Assembly (NCBI GenBank): GCA_964057225.1 | Contig: OZ059900.1 | Span: forward strand, 10,364,501-10,428,500 | Length of the DNA: 64,000 bases | Direction: 5' to 3' | DNA from: Auanema rhodensis | Taxonomy: Eukaryota > Nematoda > Chromadorea > Rhabditida > Rhabditidae | Shown: piece after piece, positions 39,597-51,613 of the stretch | How the letters are laid out: every line of letters begins with the position of its first letter | Position numbering within the stretch: position 1 is the stretch's first letter | Position numbers and translations under genes: made by a program | The notes under the pieces: generated by a model | The model's input: only the letters and a program-made list of their open reading frames with translations | Databases searched by the model: none | Told to the model about the DNA's origin: nothing

Positions 39597-40806
39597 TTAG
39601 AAAAATTTGAATAAAAATGTAACAAACAGTTGTGTTAATACAGTTAATACAATCAATCCATGATTGCTGTGCAAAGCTGGAACGGAGCCATTCGGCTCTT
39701 TTCGTTCGAAATATGATCGATTTGAGAGCAAATGATGCTGATCATGATGATCATATTCATGATATCCATGATGTTTTGCACGACCACGAAAACGTCTGCA
39801 AACAATAGAATATATTTCTACGAAATTAATTGAGGCTATGTGTCTTTATGAACAAAAACATACTGTCTGTGAGGTTCATCAGCCTGTTGTGTGCTGACAA
39901 TGACATCATCATAAATGTCTGTGTTATTAGGTGTTACAGGCTCTTCTACATATGGACAAACGCTACAGTTGCACTTGGCGCCATCATTATAATTACAAAT
40001 ACCATTGTCACCTAACTGAAATTTGAAAATTATTTTTTATTTTCTTGTCAATTTCTTTTTTTTCGCACATTTTAATTTGAAAATATAAATTTTCTCATAC
40101 TAAACATATTTTTATTATTGTATTTCATTATTTAAAACATTTTATAAAATAATAAGTGTTATACAAAATATAAATATTGATTTTAAACTTAAAATCAGTT
40201 GAATATTGTTGAATTGTAGAAAATTATTGATGTTTCCGGTTTTATAATCAAAGTAAATCAAATCTAGATCATATGCATTCTATTTACCGCTTAAATTTGA
40301 TAATTTAAAAAATTTTCCACATAATAGTTGAGAAACAATCTCTTTCAATATTCAAATTTCAACTTACATTTATAATATCTTCATCGGATATGAAAAACTG
40401 TTTATATGATATGCAACGCAATGAATGATCAACAATTGAACTGAAAATAAAATAATATAGTTGATTGTAGAATTTATTTTTTTTTGGCTTTTCTTCCAAA
40501 TATTTAAAAAATTAAAGCAGAAAATATATTTGTATATCTGAACTCACTCTGATTTCTCATAAACATTTAAACAAAATATTAATGATGCTGGATCTTTATA
40601 AGCACATTCTATTATATTCTCGAAACATGTTGGATTTGTTGATCGAACATCAACGCAATAGTTGCATACCTATAAATATATATTATTATAACTATTTATA
40701 ATTGAAATTATTTTTCTTATTTTTTAAAATCACTTACTGATGATGTTGGACCTTTGGAAAAGGCAACAGCCGCAGCTAGTAGACAGATTTGATCACAATT
40801 TAACAT
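39597..40806 (-). CDS. Cysteine-rich surface protein, probably GPI-anchored, with histidine-rich segment
   Basis: Five exons: 40806-40738, 40669-40548, 40440-40368, 40015-39864 and 39795-39597; 204 residues. The first exon starts at an acceptor (AG at 40836-40837), is open from there, and its ATG begins a weak signal peptide (CLLAAAVAF core). The mature part has about ten cysteines in pairs such as CNYC and CNCSVC, with two N-glycosylation sequons (NCS, NNT). Exon 5 carries a His-rich stretch (AKHHGYHEYDHHDQHH). The protein ends in a small-residue linker and a hydrophobic tail (GLIVLTVLTQLFVTFLFKFF) with no cytoplasmic residues, as in GPI signals. I do not recognise the family. If the true signal peptide sits on an unseen upstream exon, the ATG given here would be internal. 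Confidence 0.68.
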
Positions 40807-40850
40807 CGACCAATACGAAATAAAATAATTTTGTACTGAAAATATAATAA

Positions 40851-40878
40851 AAAATAAAAATAAAAATAAAAATAAAAA
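40851..40878. repeat. AAAAT pentanucleotide tract
   Basis: Five to six consecutive AAAAT units just upstream of the first exon of the GPI-type gene. A microsatellite with no coding role. Confidence 0.85.
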
Positions 40879-43800
40879 GTTAATTTAGCAGAAAATAATA
40901 ATAAATAAGCAGTTATACAATGATTTTACAAACAAGCAATTCAAGCGTTCAGCATGTAAAGATAGAAATTGTTGAGATCCAATGAGACGGAATACTATAT
41001 AAAACTATACAAAAATGAATGAAAAGAAAGCTTATTGCATAGTTTTGAATAAGAAAATTATAGTAAAATTCATCAAGAAATCGTATAATATATTGTTTTC
41101 CAATAAATTAATACTAAATTAATATAATAAACAAAAACGTTTAGTTCAAGTTGAAAAATGTTTATATGATGCGACAGCTGAGTACCACAAAGTTGCGTTG
41201 AAGCCGCCGCAACATGGAGTTAAAAGATGGAGACAGCGAACGGAATATGACAGAGAATGATACTTGAAATACAATTGATGTCAAAATATTCTAGATAGTA
41301 ACAAATCTCCTCCAATAAACCAATAGACAAAGAGTACACAATCTTGAGAGATAGACAGTGAAAATAAAATGAAGAAGAGACTATGAAGAGAAATGATGCA
41401 ATAGATTGAATAAGAGATGTAAAATATACATGAAATGAAATATATATTCTATACCAACTACTTTGTCTCTGACAATGACATATTTATAAAGTTATTGACA
41501 CCATCAGGACGTATCTTGGCGATTTCGCAGCTTACAATGCACTGGGGAATAATTTTGGATTCTTAAAGTCAAAGTCAGTCACTTTCTCGTTCGCTTTTCG
41601 TCTTTAGTCTTTTCCGAATATCATGAATCAAGCATCTGTCTATTGTCTTTACATACTACCTAACGCCTATATTCCGATGAGAGTCGTCTGAGCGTCGGCT
41701 CATCTATGTGAAACAGAACGTCTACATGCAAGCACAAAGCAGCAAAAATGGACGAGCATAAGATGAACAAGTAGCAACTATTAAAGAATATAGGAAAATA
41801 TCGATATGTTATGCTACTTCATACTATTATCTGAGACAACATTATGAATTATCTGTTGTATTTCATCTACAGTTTGCAAAACCTCGAACAACATTATATA
41901 GACATCAGAAGAGATTAATGATATATTCAGACGCGTACAAGCAATAATATTGCGACGAATGACAATATAGAGAAGAAACAAGGCTAATCATGGCGATAAT
42001 ATAGCATTATTCTGCGCCCTTATCTAGTATATAGGTAATTTATGTGATATATAGTGAAATACTAGATGAACTCGTTTTATTTATTTTGTGTTTAAAGTCA
42101 TAAAATATTGTATTTAGAACAGTTTATGATGTTTTAAATCTGTAACACTAACTGAAGCCATTCGTTGAATATCACATATTTCATTATAAATTATGATATA
42201 GCATAATAAAAGAATAATTAGAACGTTTTGTAAATGATGAACCAAAACAATAATTCAAATGAATATCTATAATGTGTTTTTCATAATACATTCAAGAAAA
42301 TCATTGAAGTGATGATTGAATTGATTGTCAATGCATTGCTTCTAATGCGTATAGACAGCAGAAGGTAACAGCTGAACAGGCGGTTATGCTTTCAAATACG
42401 TTTGCTGAGATATTGCAGTGTTCATGAACATGGTCATGCTGTTATTGTTGGTGATGATGATGATGAAGATTCAGCATCCAAAAAGCAATGAAAATGATGA
42501 TGAAGACAGCTGCAAATGCCGAGCAAGAGGCACACAGCCTTCTGAACATCTGCCAAACATTTTTCTGGCAGAAATTCATTGGGTAGGGGTCATTTTCTAT
42601 CATCAATCTCTTCCTCTCTCACTGTCTATGTCTAATTTCTGTGTTTTTTTTTCAGCTTCTCTCTGAACACTCACAGCCAAACATTCATGAATGTATATTT
42701 AAAAAAATGAAGGAAAACATACGAAGAGAAAGATAGACATGCAGAATCTGAATATAATATTTCTTCTTTTGTCTTGGACCAAGTGTGAATGAATGAATAA
42801 GTGCAGCACGCCTTCTTCAAACCCTCTTGCCTCAGTTTCATTCTTAACGCTCAACTATTTTTTAAAAGTCATGCTGTCAATGTGTTTGCTTTTTGAAAAT
42901 TAATGAAGACATGTTGATGATGATACTCAAATGGTCAATGCAGTACTTGTAGTCTTCATGTCGGCAAAGCAACATACTGCTTCATCTGGTATTGAAAGAA
43001 CATTTCACCAGACAGCGTTTGGTTTCTAAACATGTTGACCTTTGATATATACTGCACGATGATGGTCATAACGGCCCAAATATTAGTTTTTGACCAAGAG
43101 TCTGTAATAAACTTGAAGGGCAAAGTTGAATTTGGCAAAAACTCTTCAACTAACAAGAGAAAAAAGAATTTCGTTGAAGATATATTTCAAAGGTTTGATT
43201 TTAGGGCATTCATGAAAGAACAAACTATTCAAACAAGAAGCATAGCCTATTTTTATTTATGTATGAAAAAAAAACGAAACTAAAACAATGTTATAACGAA
43301 ATTCAGGAAAAATTTTGAAAGCCATCGTTATACAACTGCGTTTTACAAAATGAACATCACAACTGAAGTAGAAGACTTTGTTTTTGTATCACAAATTTGG
43401 ATGAGGGGGAACGTCTTTCATCAGTTCAAACAGCTATGACGGATACCCTATTTTTTCAAGTTTGCGCTTGAGCACTATGATGTAATATTTTTATGAAAAA
43501 GTTTTTTTTTGAGAAAAAAAGTGAAAAATGAATAAAACATGTCTATATTCTTTATAATATATATATACATAATACTAAAGGACAAAATCTTAAGCAAACA
43601 CCAAAAATGAACAAAGAATCGTTGACAGAATAATCTTTTAAAAAGAAAAAAATAACAAATTGGCAGATAGTAATTATTAGAAATGAATTGATAGTGCAAA
43701 TAATATTTGCAGACTCGAGAAATGAATGAATGCTAACAACGGCGTGTGACATCCATTACACTATCAATACAGAGAAGACGTAAGAGATATTCAATTGAAA

Positions 43801-44295
43801 CAGGTTTCATTTTTCTATTAATTAGTGTTTTTAAGAAGAAATGAATACTTCCGTATGTTAAAAAGTGTAGCAAGAAAAGCTTTTTTTTGTTTGGAAAAGT
43901 CATAGAGGAAATGGTGTTGTGGGTATGTCAGGAAGAAGGCGCAGCAAACAATGCTTGAAGTTCATTACTATTTGAAAATATTTAATGGAAAAAACGTTAG
44001 GTATTCTCGTTTTCAAGTAAATGTAACCAACTGGTATAGAAATTTAGTGAGTTCGTAACATTTTCTACATCTAACTCAAAGATTTTTATGGAATTGGTCT
44101 TTAAATATTGCTTCAAATAGACAATGCTTTAATAAATTAATGCATGAACTTAGGATATTTATGGAGAGAAATTGCAACATTTTTTCTACTCGCATAAAAT
44201 GAAATGATGCAATTACATTGAAGTAACTAGCTTTTCATTGAATTAAATGCCTCGTGCTATATCTCTAACCTTATTCTCTGTTTCCGCACCAATCT

Positions 44296-44298
44296 GTC

Positions 44299-44329
<31 letters not shown>

Positions 44330-44330
44330 T
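44296..44330. repeat. (CT)n microsatellite
   Basis: About 17 CT units with one interruption. It creates a false Ser/Leu-rich open frame on the plus strand. Confidence 0.9.
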
Positions 44331-45669
44331 CTAATCTCTCTCTTTCTTACTGTCATTGTCTCCGATTCTCTAAATCATTTCTCTGAAAAACATATGCATT
44401 TGTACTCTGTCATTACAAGTTCCTGTCTTTATATATCAAAGTATGTTGTCATTCAGTGCAACCAACACATAATACATAAACGGATTTCTGTCGAACATGA
44501 TTGTCAAGGCAAGTCTGTCAGGTACAAGAATAATTATATATTAACATCAATTTGAAAAAATAATAACAAGTAAATAAAAGTGTTGTCTCTCCAACCAGTT
44601 CAACACAAATAGAGAGAGAATAGAAAAAGAAAGAGAGAATTATCAAGAATAAAGAGATAAAAAAGAATAGATCGGCATATTCGAAGTATAAAAAAGATTA
44701 TATCCTCTTTTCATTTTTAAAAAAAAACAAGAAAGAAATGTTCGAACAAAAAAAAACATAAAAACAGCTTCAATCATCTGCTCTATAACATTTAATTTCA
44801 AAAAAAATTGTATGATTCAAATAAACGTATCTAATGAGCCATAAAACTAACAAACGTTCTGTACTATCAACTGTGCTTTTCAAAATTTCGTTTTTCTACA
44901 TTTTCTAAGCAGTTTATTGAAAAAAAGCAATACATATCTACAGATGTTGAATGATTCAAAAAAAAAAGACTCATACACATACACAGAATTAAGAGAGAAA
45001 CATAGAAAGAGAGAAAAAACAATGAGAGAAAAAAAAACAGAAAAAAGAGAGAAAAAGGAGAAACTTAAAGATAAATCTATAATAAAGCATGTAAGAGACA
45101 ATTAAAGATACTGTTTTACTAAAATTGTACTAATAAAGGATTTAAGAAAAAGTGAAGATGGAATTTTAGACTCGAATTTTCAAAAATTCAATAAGCTATA
45201 GAAATTACAAAAAAAATAAATAAGAATAGGCATAAAATTTGTGTTATTTCAATATTTTAAATCTAAAATTAAGAATTCATATTTGTAAAATAATTCTAAA
45301 ACACGACGTGTGTTAGAGGAACTGCAGAAATAATTCAGGTTCATATGATGTGAAAAAAGGCTAAAAATGTTAAAATATGTTTCAATTAAGTATTAATTTT
45401 AATGAAATTATTGATGATAATTGCATCAAAAAGGAGAAACAATATCTAATTAATTCACATAATATTCTAGTCAATCAGCGCTGTCAAGATACAGCCTACA
45501 CATGGCATATTACATGTGACTGTTTCAAGCAAAAGCAACTGCTTATAAAGTGCTGGCAATGTATAAGCTGTTAGTTTACAAGCTGTAAAACTAGGGTAAA
45601 GGTTCGCAACATCAAGTATATTTGATGATTAGTACGAGAAGACATAAAGTGATTTGATACATACAGATA

Positions 45670-45673
<4 letters not shown>

Positions 45674-45715
<42 letters not shown>
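45674..45715. repeat. (GA)n microsatellite
   Basis: About 21 uninterrupted GA units, roughly 90 bases beyond the stop codon of the P5B ATPase gene, probably in or near its 3' UTR. Confidence 0.95.
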
Positions 45716-45718
<3 letters not shown>

Positions 45719-45802
45719 TGAGCAAAAAGAGAGAGGAGGAGAGATATTGAAAAAGCTAACGTTGTTGCGGAACAGAAATTGCAGACAGCTGGTAAATGCG
45801 CA

Positions 45803-48800
45803 TTAGATACGTGTAGTAACTACACTTATACAACTGGAAGGTTCAATGGATGTTCCCGTTTCCTTGCGTGGCACTTCAGACGCCTTATGAATCAGATCAG
45901 CCACATCAAGCAAGAAATCTGGCATATCTTCATATTGTTGTTGTAGCTTTTTATATTGGCGTTTAGCAGCTTCATCATTACGTTGCCAGAAGGGATCAAT
46001 TCTAAAATTTTAATGATTTTTTAAATGATTTCTTAATTAGTCATTTTTATGTTTCAACTTTTTTCTCACATGTTTCAAAACGATTAAGCATCTTAATTTC
46101 TCATTTTGTCAGCTGTTTAACAAATAAAATGACAAGAACATCAACTTTTATGATTTTTTTCATTAAAGTTCACTGATTTTCTATCATCTTTGTCTAATGA
46201 ACTATGATTTAGTATAATTACGTTACGTATAAATTTAATTTAAAAATACTTATTGATTGAGAAAATAAACTTAATACTTTGTTGTTATCACATGTACTTA
46301 ATTTAAAATATATTTAAATACTCACCCAAATTTCTTCCACAACCAATCTGTTTCAATAACAAGACGTTGAAATAGCCAACTGATAGCACAACAACAACAT
46401 GACAGGATAATAATCAGCAAGCGATAATCAAAATCGGGAATAGGGTCAAACTCCAAAAATCGAATAATCCATGCTGGTGGCCAAAGTACAATATAAAGGG
46501 ATACCTAATACAGTATAGTTGAAATAATTATAAATTGATTAATTTGTATAAACTTACAGATGTGATAAGGACGAGAATCAAACAGAGCCATTTGTTGGTG
46601 AAAAGCGTCTTACGGTGTGGTGGGCCAGTGTTGTACACAAATGCCAATGTAATGTATTGGAAGCAACTACCGCAAAATACGGCTGTACCCTGCATACTGC
46701 GTTTGTTTTCAGCTCCATCATCACCTTCAGGTACAGCATAAGGCGTAAACCATGCTTGCTGAGGAGTTATTACGAAGAGAAGCATCTGAAAGAACACAAA
46801 GCATACGGTTTTTGAACAGCTAGTAAATAAGTATCTTGTTTTATGAAAACTAACCTGAAAAGCTCCCATAATGAAAAGTTGTCCGAGGATAGAGATGACA
46901 CTGGACCATGAAAGAAGGCGTGTTGGAGGTGGCTTGCAGTATAAGCGATCACTTGCTGGAGTATTACCGAAGAAAAGGGCAACCAGGGTAATCAGGAACA
47001 TATCGATGTATAAGAACTGCATAGTTAATTGACGGTAAATTTGAATTCAATTGATTATTTACCTGGAAATCAGTCAAATTTGTTGAAATCCAATAGAGCA
47101 GCATAATGGAGGAGAATTGAGTCAAAGAATATGCGGCCATATACTTGAATACGCTAAACGATGTGACTAATGCAGCGCGTCCTTCACGAATTACAGATGG
47201 TACACAACGAATATCAGCAATCTGTAAAAAAAGAGACAATGTGAATGTTTCGTACACTATTCATAATATACGTTTGAAGTGAATGGAGCAGCAATTGATG
47301 CTTCAGCTTCTGAAAGAGAAATTCCAGCGTGAGCAGCTTTAAGAGCAGCACAATCATTAGCACCATCTCCACACATAGCCACAGTGTAATCAATCTAAAC
47401 GCTACATGAGAACTTGAATAATTTTCAATACTTACAGTTTGCAGATGATTAACAAGCTGCTGTTTTTGGTCCGGAGCCATGCGAGCAAACACGTCACAGA
47501 ACGAGACTAGTAGATCCATCAACTCCGGATAATATGTTGATATAACAGCAAATGTGGGACCTATATAACAGCAATATTTAAAAAAAATTATTAAATTTTC
47601 CTAACCGGATATAGCTAATTGGTATTTGCAATCTGTTACATAATTGATTCCTGATAAATATTCAGTTACAGATAAGCTTCCTCCTGTTGATGACTTGAAA
47701 TATGCATAGTTAACGTTTATAATTAAATTATATAAATACTTCTTTAATAACCAGACGTGGACGACCACCCTTATCATACTGGCTTTGCTCATGTTCAACC
47801 AAATAGGCAATTTTACTTTCTCTCATTATTCCACATTCACGTGCAACACTAAGAGCTGTCAATAGATTATCACCGGTAACCATGATGGTGCGAACATGAG
47901 CTCTAAAAAATTGAAATTGCAACAATTTAAAGATTAGTTGGTAAACCTGTTTAGTTCAATGATTGTTGCACGAGTAACTTTTTTGACACGATTTTCCAAG
48001 ACAACTAAACCCATAAAATCTAAATCGGCTTCAACCTAGAATATTCCTTATAATATTATGAATATTTGTTTGCGTATATACCTTATCTCTAGCAATCTTA
48101 GCAGCTCTAGCAAAATTCATGTCTAATTTCTTTTTAGCTAATGCTATAAGACGGTATCCATTCTTTGTATATTTGTCAACAACATCCTGAAATAAATCAT
48201 ACAACAATACGTTAGCATAACAATATTACCAGATAATCCGTTGGAAGAGTTGATGAATCACAAAGTGTTAAAATCTTTTCTGGTGATCCCTTACAGTATA
48301 ATGTCATATCATGCCCGGAGCCATCAGTGGGGTTAGCTACTATAACAGACATGCGTTGCAGATCCGAACTAAATAAATATTTCATTCATTTATAAAACTT
48401 ATATTATTACCTAAATGTAAATTGACGAATAATAGAATAATCATGATTCATTGGATGGAACGGACGATGAGCTTCTGGAGGTGTAACGACAGTTGGCTGC
48501 AAGGATTTCGATTTATCATCTATAATAGTAGCTTTTTTTACCTCGACGTTGTCAAATAGTTCGAGTTCACGTTCACGAGGAGTTCCATCAGCTTCAGATT
48601 CCTGTAACTCCCATCCAGTTTGTTGGAAAAGAATCAAATCCAAGGGGTCTCCATGCAACTTTCCTTCAATCCTTAAAAATTATAAGATTAGTTTGAGCTC
48701 ATTTGTTTTTTGTTTCTTACTTGGTAATTGAGTGACATGTAGCGAAAGCAACTATCAGTTCACCTTTATCAGGAAGAATAGAAGGATCAAGTTTACGCTG

Positions 48801-51613
48801 TTCCTGTAAGCATTTGATTCATAAGAATAGTATTGGAGTACGTGTATACAACCTTAGTGAACATTGGTTTGCCTTCAGTTTCTTGAACGGCTCTCAAGTT
48901 CTGGAAATCCAAACCATCTTCTGTTAGAGTTCCTGTCTTGTCAAAGCATACCTATAACACGTTGTTATTGCCAATTCATTCGTGATATGAGTTCTATGAA
49001 TCAGTTGAATTTCTACTAACCACATCAATAGCTCCACATGTGTTGATTGTTGTTGGAGAAATGCAGAAAATTTGTTTTTTCTTCAACCGACTATTAGCAT
49101 TGATTATTCCAACAGACATTGCAGCAGGAAGTGCTGGTGGAACTACTACAGTAATGATATCCAATGAACGTAAAATGATTTTTTTGATTGATGAGTCCCG
49201 AACAATCATAATTGCAATTGTATATGCAAATCCACATAATGCAATGCTGGATAAGAAGATAACGAACTGAAATAAAATTGGAATAACTGCCCGTTTCAAA
49301 TTGCTTCATTGATATAATTTTTTTATTATCCTTGCCTTAAGCAAATCACGAGTCAAACGGAAATCAACAGGTTTTGGGTACATAATTGATCGAACAAGTT
49401 GTCCCTTGAGAGTGGAATATCCAGTACGAAGGACAACAGCCTTTAAATGTTATTATGACATAAGCATTACATGAATTCGTCTTTTATTTTACCTTAACAT
49501 GTCCTCCTCCATAGATACGAGTTTGGAGAACTTGAGTTCCACAATAAAGGATATGTTTGGAATGTTTGTCATAAGAGAATTGAACATCAAATGATCCTTC
49601 ATCTGTTCCAGTCATAGCAACCTGATATCAAATGAGTTAATATGGATTGATTTCTGGTTACTATGAGCTTCTTCCATTAAAAAATTGATAAGTTGATATG
49701 ACCACTTTACCTTTGTGATAGGTACCGATTCACCAGTAAGCATACTTTCATTTACAATAACCGTTCCATTCATGAGTACCGCATCACATGGTAAAATGGA
49801 TTCATTTGCCGGTATTAGAAGAACATCGCCGTTTACAAGATCATCAGACATAACTTTTAGTGGTAATCCATTACGTATGACTGTTACTTCACTAACAGAT
49901 TCAACCATATCACGCAAACGCTTTTCTTGAGATCTACAGCAGATATTTGAGTTTTAATATTACAAAAAAGTAAAAGAAAAAACTAGTACCTTGTCTGCCA
50001 GACATCTAGCGCTATTGAAACAACAGTCATTAGTACGATAATTGAGGCATAAAATTCATAATCATCAGTAAACCATATAGTAACACTATAAATAAATGAT
50101 AAATATTATTTTTAAACTATTTATTCACCTGAATACTTGGAAAATATAAAATGGTGATAATACTTCCGTGAAAAGAAGTACCAGAATTGATTTTAGCTTA
50201 ACGTCTATAAGATTTTTTCCATAAAGTCCTTGTCGAGCGAATACGTCATCCTCATATAATCCATTTTTTAAGTCTGTATCCGTATAAGCGCTGACAGGAT
50301 TCTTAATATGGTAAAGATAATTATCATAATGTGCCAATCATTAAACTAACAGTGAGATCTATTGAAGATGGTGAGATCCATTCATCATTACGCCAGATGT
50401 ATTTTAGTTTACGGAAAGTAAACCATCTATAGTGATCAATTTGTGAATATGTTCCATTTCCCTGTAAGAATATATCATATTTCGTCATTGTAGTGAGTAG
50501 ATGTTAATGGAATTTCATAAGAATTCATTAAAAAATGAATGAATTAATGACATTTTAAGAGCAATTTGAGTATAAACATAGGGCATTCCGTTTATTTCTT
50601 CAGTAATCGCATGTTACCAATTTTCAAATCAATTATGTACTAAAAAAGTAATTTACTGCTTTTTTAAAATTTCTCTTCTTCACTGCGCTATATTTTTATT
50701 ATTCGAAATACATAGATATACTATATTATTCTAGGTTGATCTAGTTATACATTATTTTAAAGATTTTTTGTTGTATTTCTATAAATTTAAAGAAATCAAA
50801 TGTTTATTATTTTTTGTTGATTATCAACCGTCTCACTTAACAACTGGTTCCAAGCAAAGTTTTCTTTTTACTCACTTCGTTCCAAGAAAACACAATGTCG
50901 TTAACTTACGTTGTTAATGATAAGGGGAAAACCTGCTAAGCTTTTGGCACTTTTCACCGGACGAAAACCGCTAACTTTATTTTCATCTCTAAAATACAAT
51001 AAAATGTAAAAAAAATTTGGTTATTTTAAGAAAATTTGAAAAACCCTTAACGGTTTGCATGATAAGAACTTAAAAAGAAAATTAGAAAACCTAATTTTTA
51101 AATAAAAGAAATGAAATTGGAAAACTTACATGACGAATATGAAATCAGCGTCCTCATGAGAGCATTTAACCGCTCGGCATTTAACGTACAGATTCACATA
51201 CCAGTATTGGATCAAACGAAAGATGAACAATGTACAGATAGATAAAGCATATGAAGCAATCTGTATAGAAATTCGAATTCAAATATGATATCTGGCCTCT
51301 TACAGTTCGTTTCCAGCATCGCTTATACGCATAGAGATCGAGAGTATTTTCACCTGCTTGAACGGAAAGGTGATGTCCACTAATGGTCTTTTTCTTTCTT
51401 TCCCTCTCGCTCATACCCTGGGTTAGGATTGTTCTGTAGGACCCTAAATAGTGAATCATTTATAACTGAATTGTACTGATAGCCTATGAAGCATATGGGA
51501 ACTCAGAAAGATTTATAACCCTGTTCCAACTAATTTCAGCTGTCTGACTTACTTTGTACAATATCTGAACCTAACAGGCGACGATTTTCGTTAGACGGCT
51601 CGTATATAAAGCT
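45803..51613 (-). CDS. P5B-type transport ATPase (ATP13A family; CATP-5/6/7-like), first coding exon not found
   Basis: Twenty-six phase-compatible exons encode 1231 residues without a start: 51613-51553, 51443-51304, 51260-51130, 50988-50910, 50461-50351, 50301-50129, 50085-49990, 49933-49711, 49621-49493, 49440-49336, 49266-49021, 48951-48853, 48803-48721, 48671-48411, 48368-48230, 48186-48082, 48035-47947, 47902-47740, 47693-47606, 47560-47436, 47394-47272, 47221-47063, 47016-46855, 46785-46558, 46504-46326, 46001-45803. P-type motifs in order: actuator loop MLTGES, M4 signature VVPPALP (the PPALP of P5B), phosphorylation site [12 protein letters not shown], nucleotide-domain KGSPEKI, TGDN, and hinge GDGANDC. 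Several membrane spans follow. P5B ATPases sit in late endosomes/lysosomes or at the surface and move polyamines; substrate is inferred from family. One intron uses a GC donor. The first exon listed starts at an acceptor, so the initiator lies upstream; an in-frame ATG at 51414 is an alternative start. Confidence 0.93.

Larger units (their letters stand above)
40807..45802. other. Intergenic, repeat-rich
   Basis: About 5 kb with no supported gene. It holds an AAAAT pentamer tract (40851-40878), a (CT)n tract (44296-44330) and a (GA)n tract (45674-45715). Open frames at 42418-42666, 43032-43283 and 44247-44555 are low-complexity or lack any splice and domain support. Confidence 0.5.

Noticed and set aside
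43032-43283. 83-residue frame with a hydrophobic start
   Set aside because: No acceptor near the start, no homology recognised, and an overlapping frame on the other strand is just as long.
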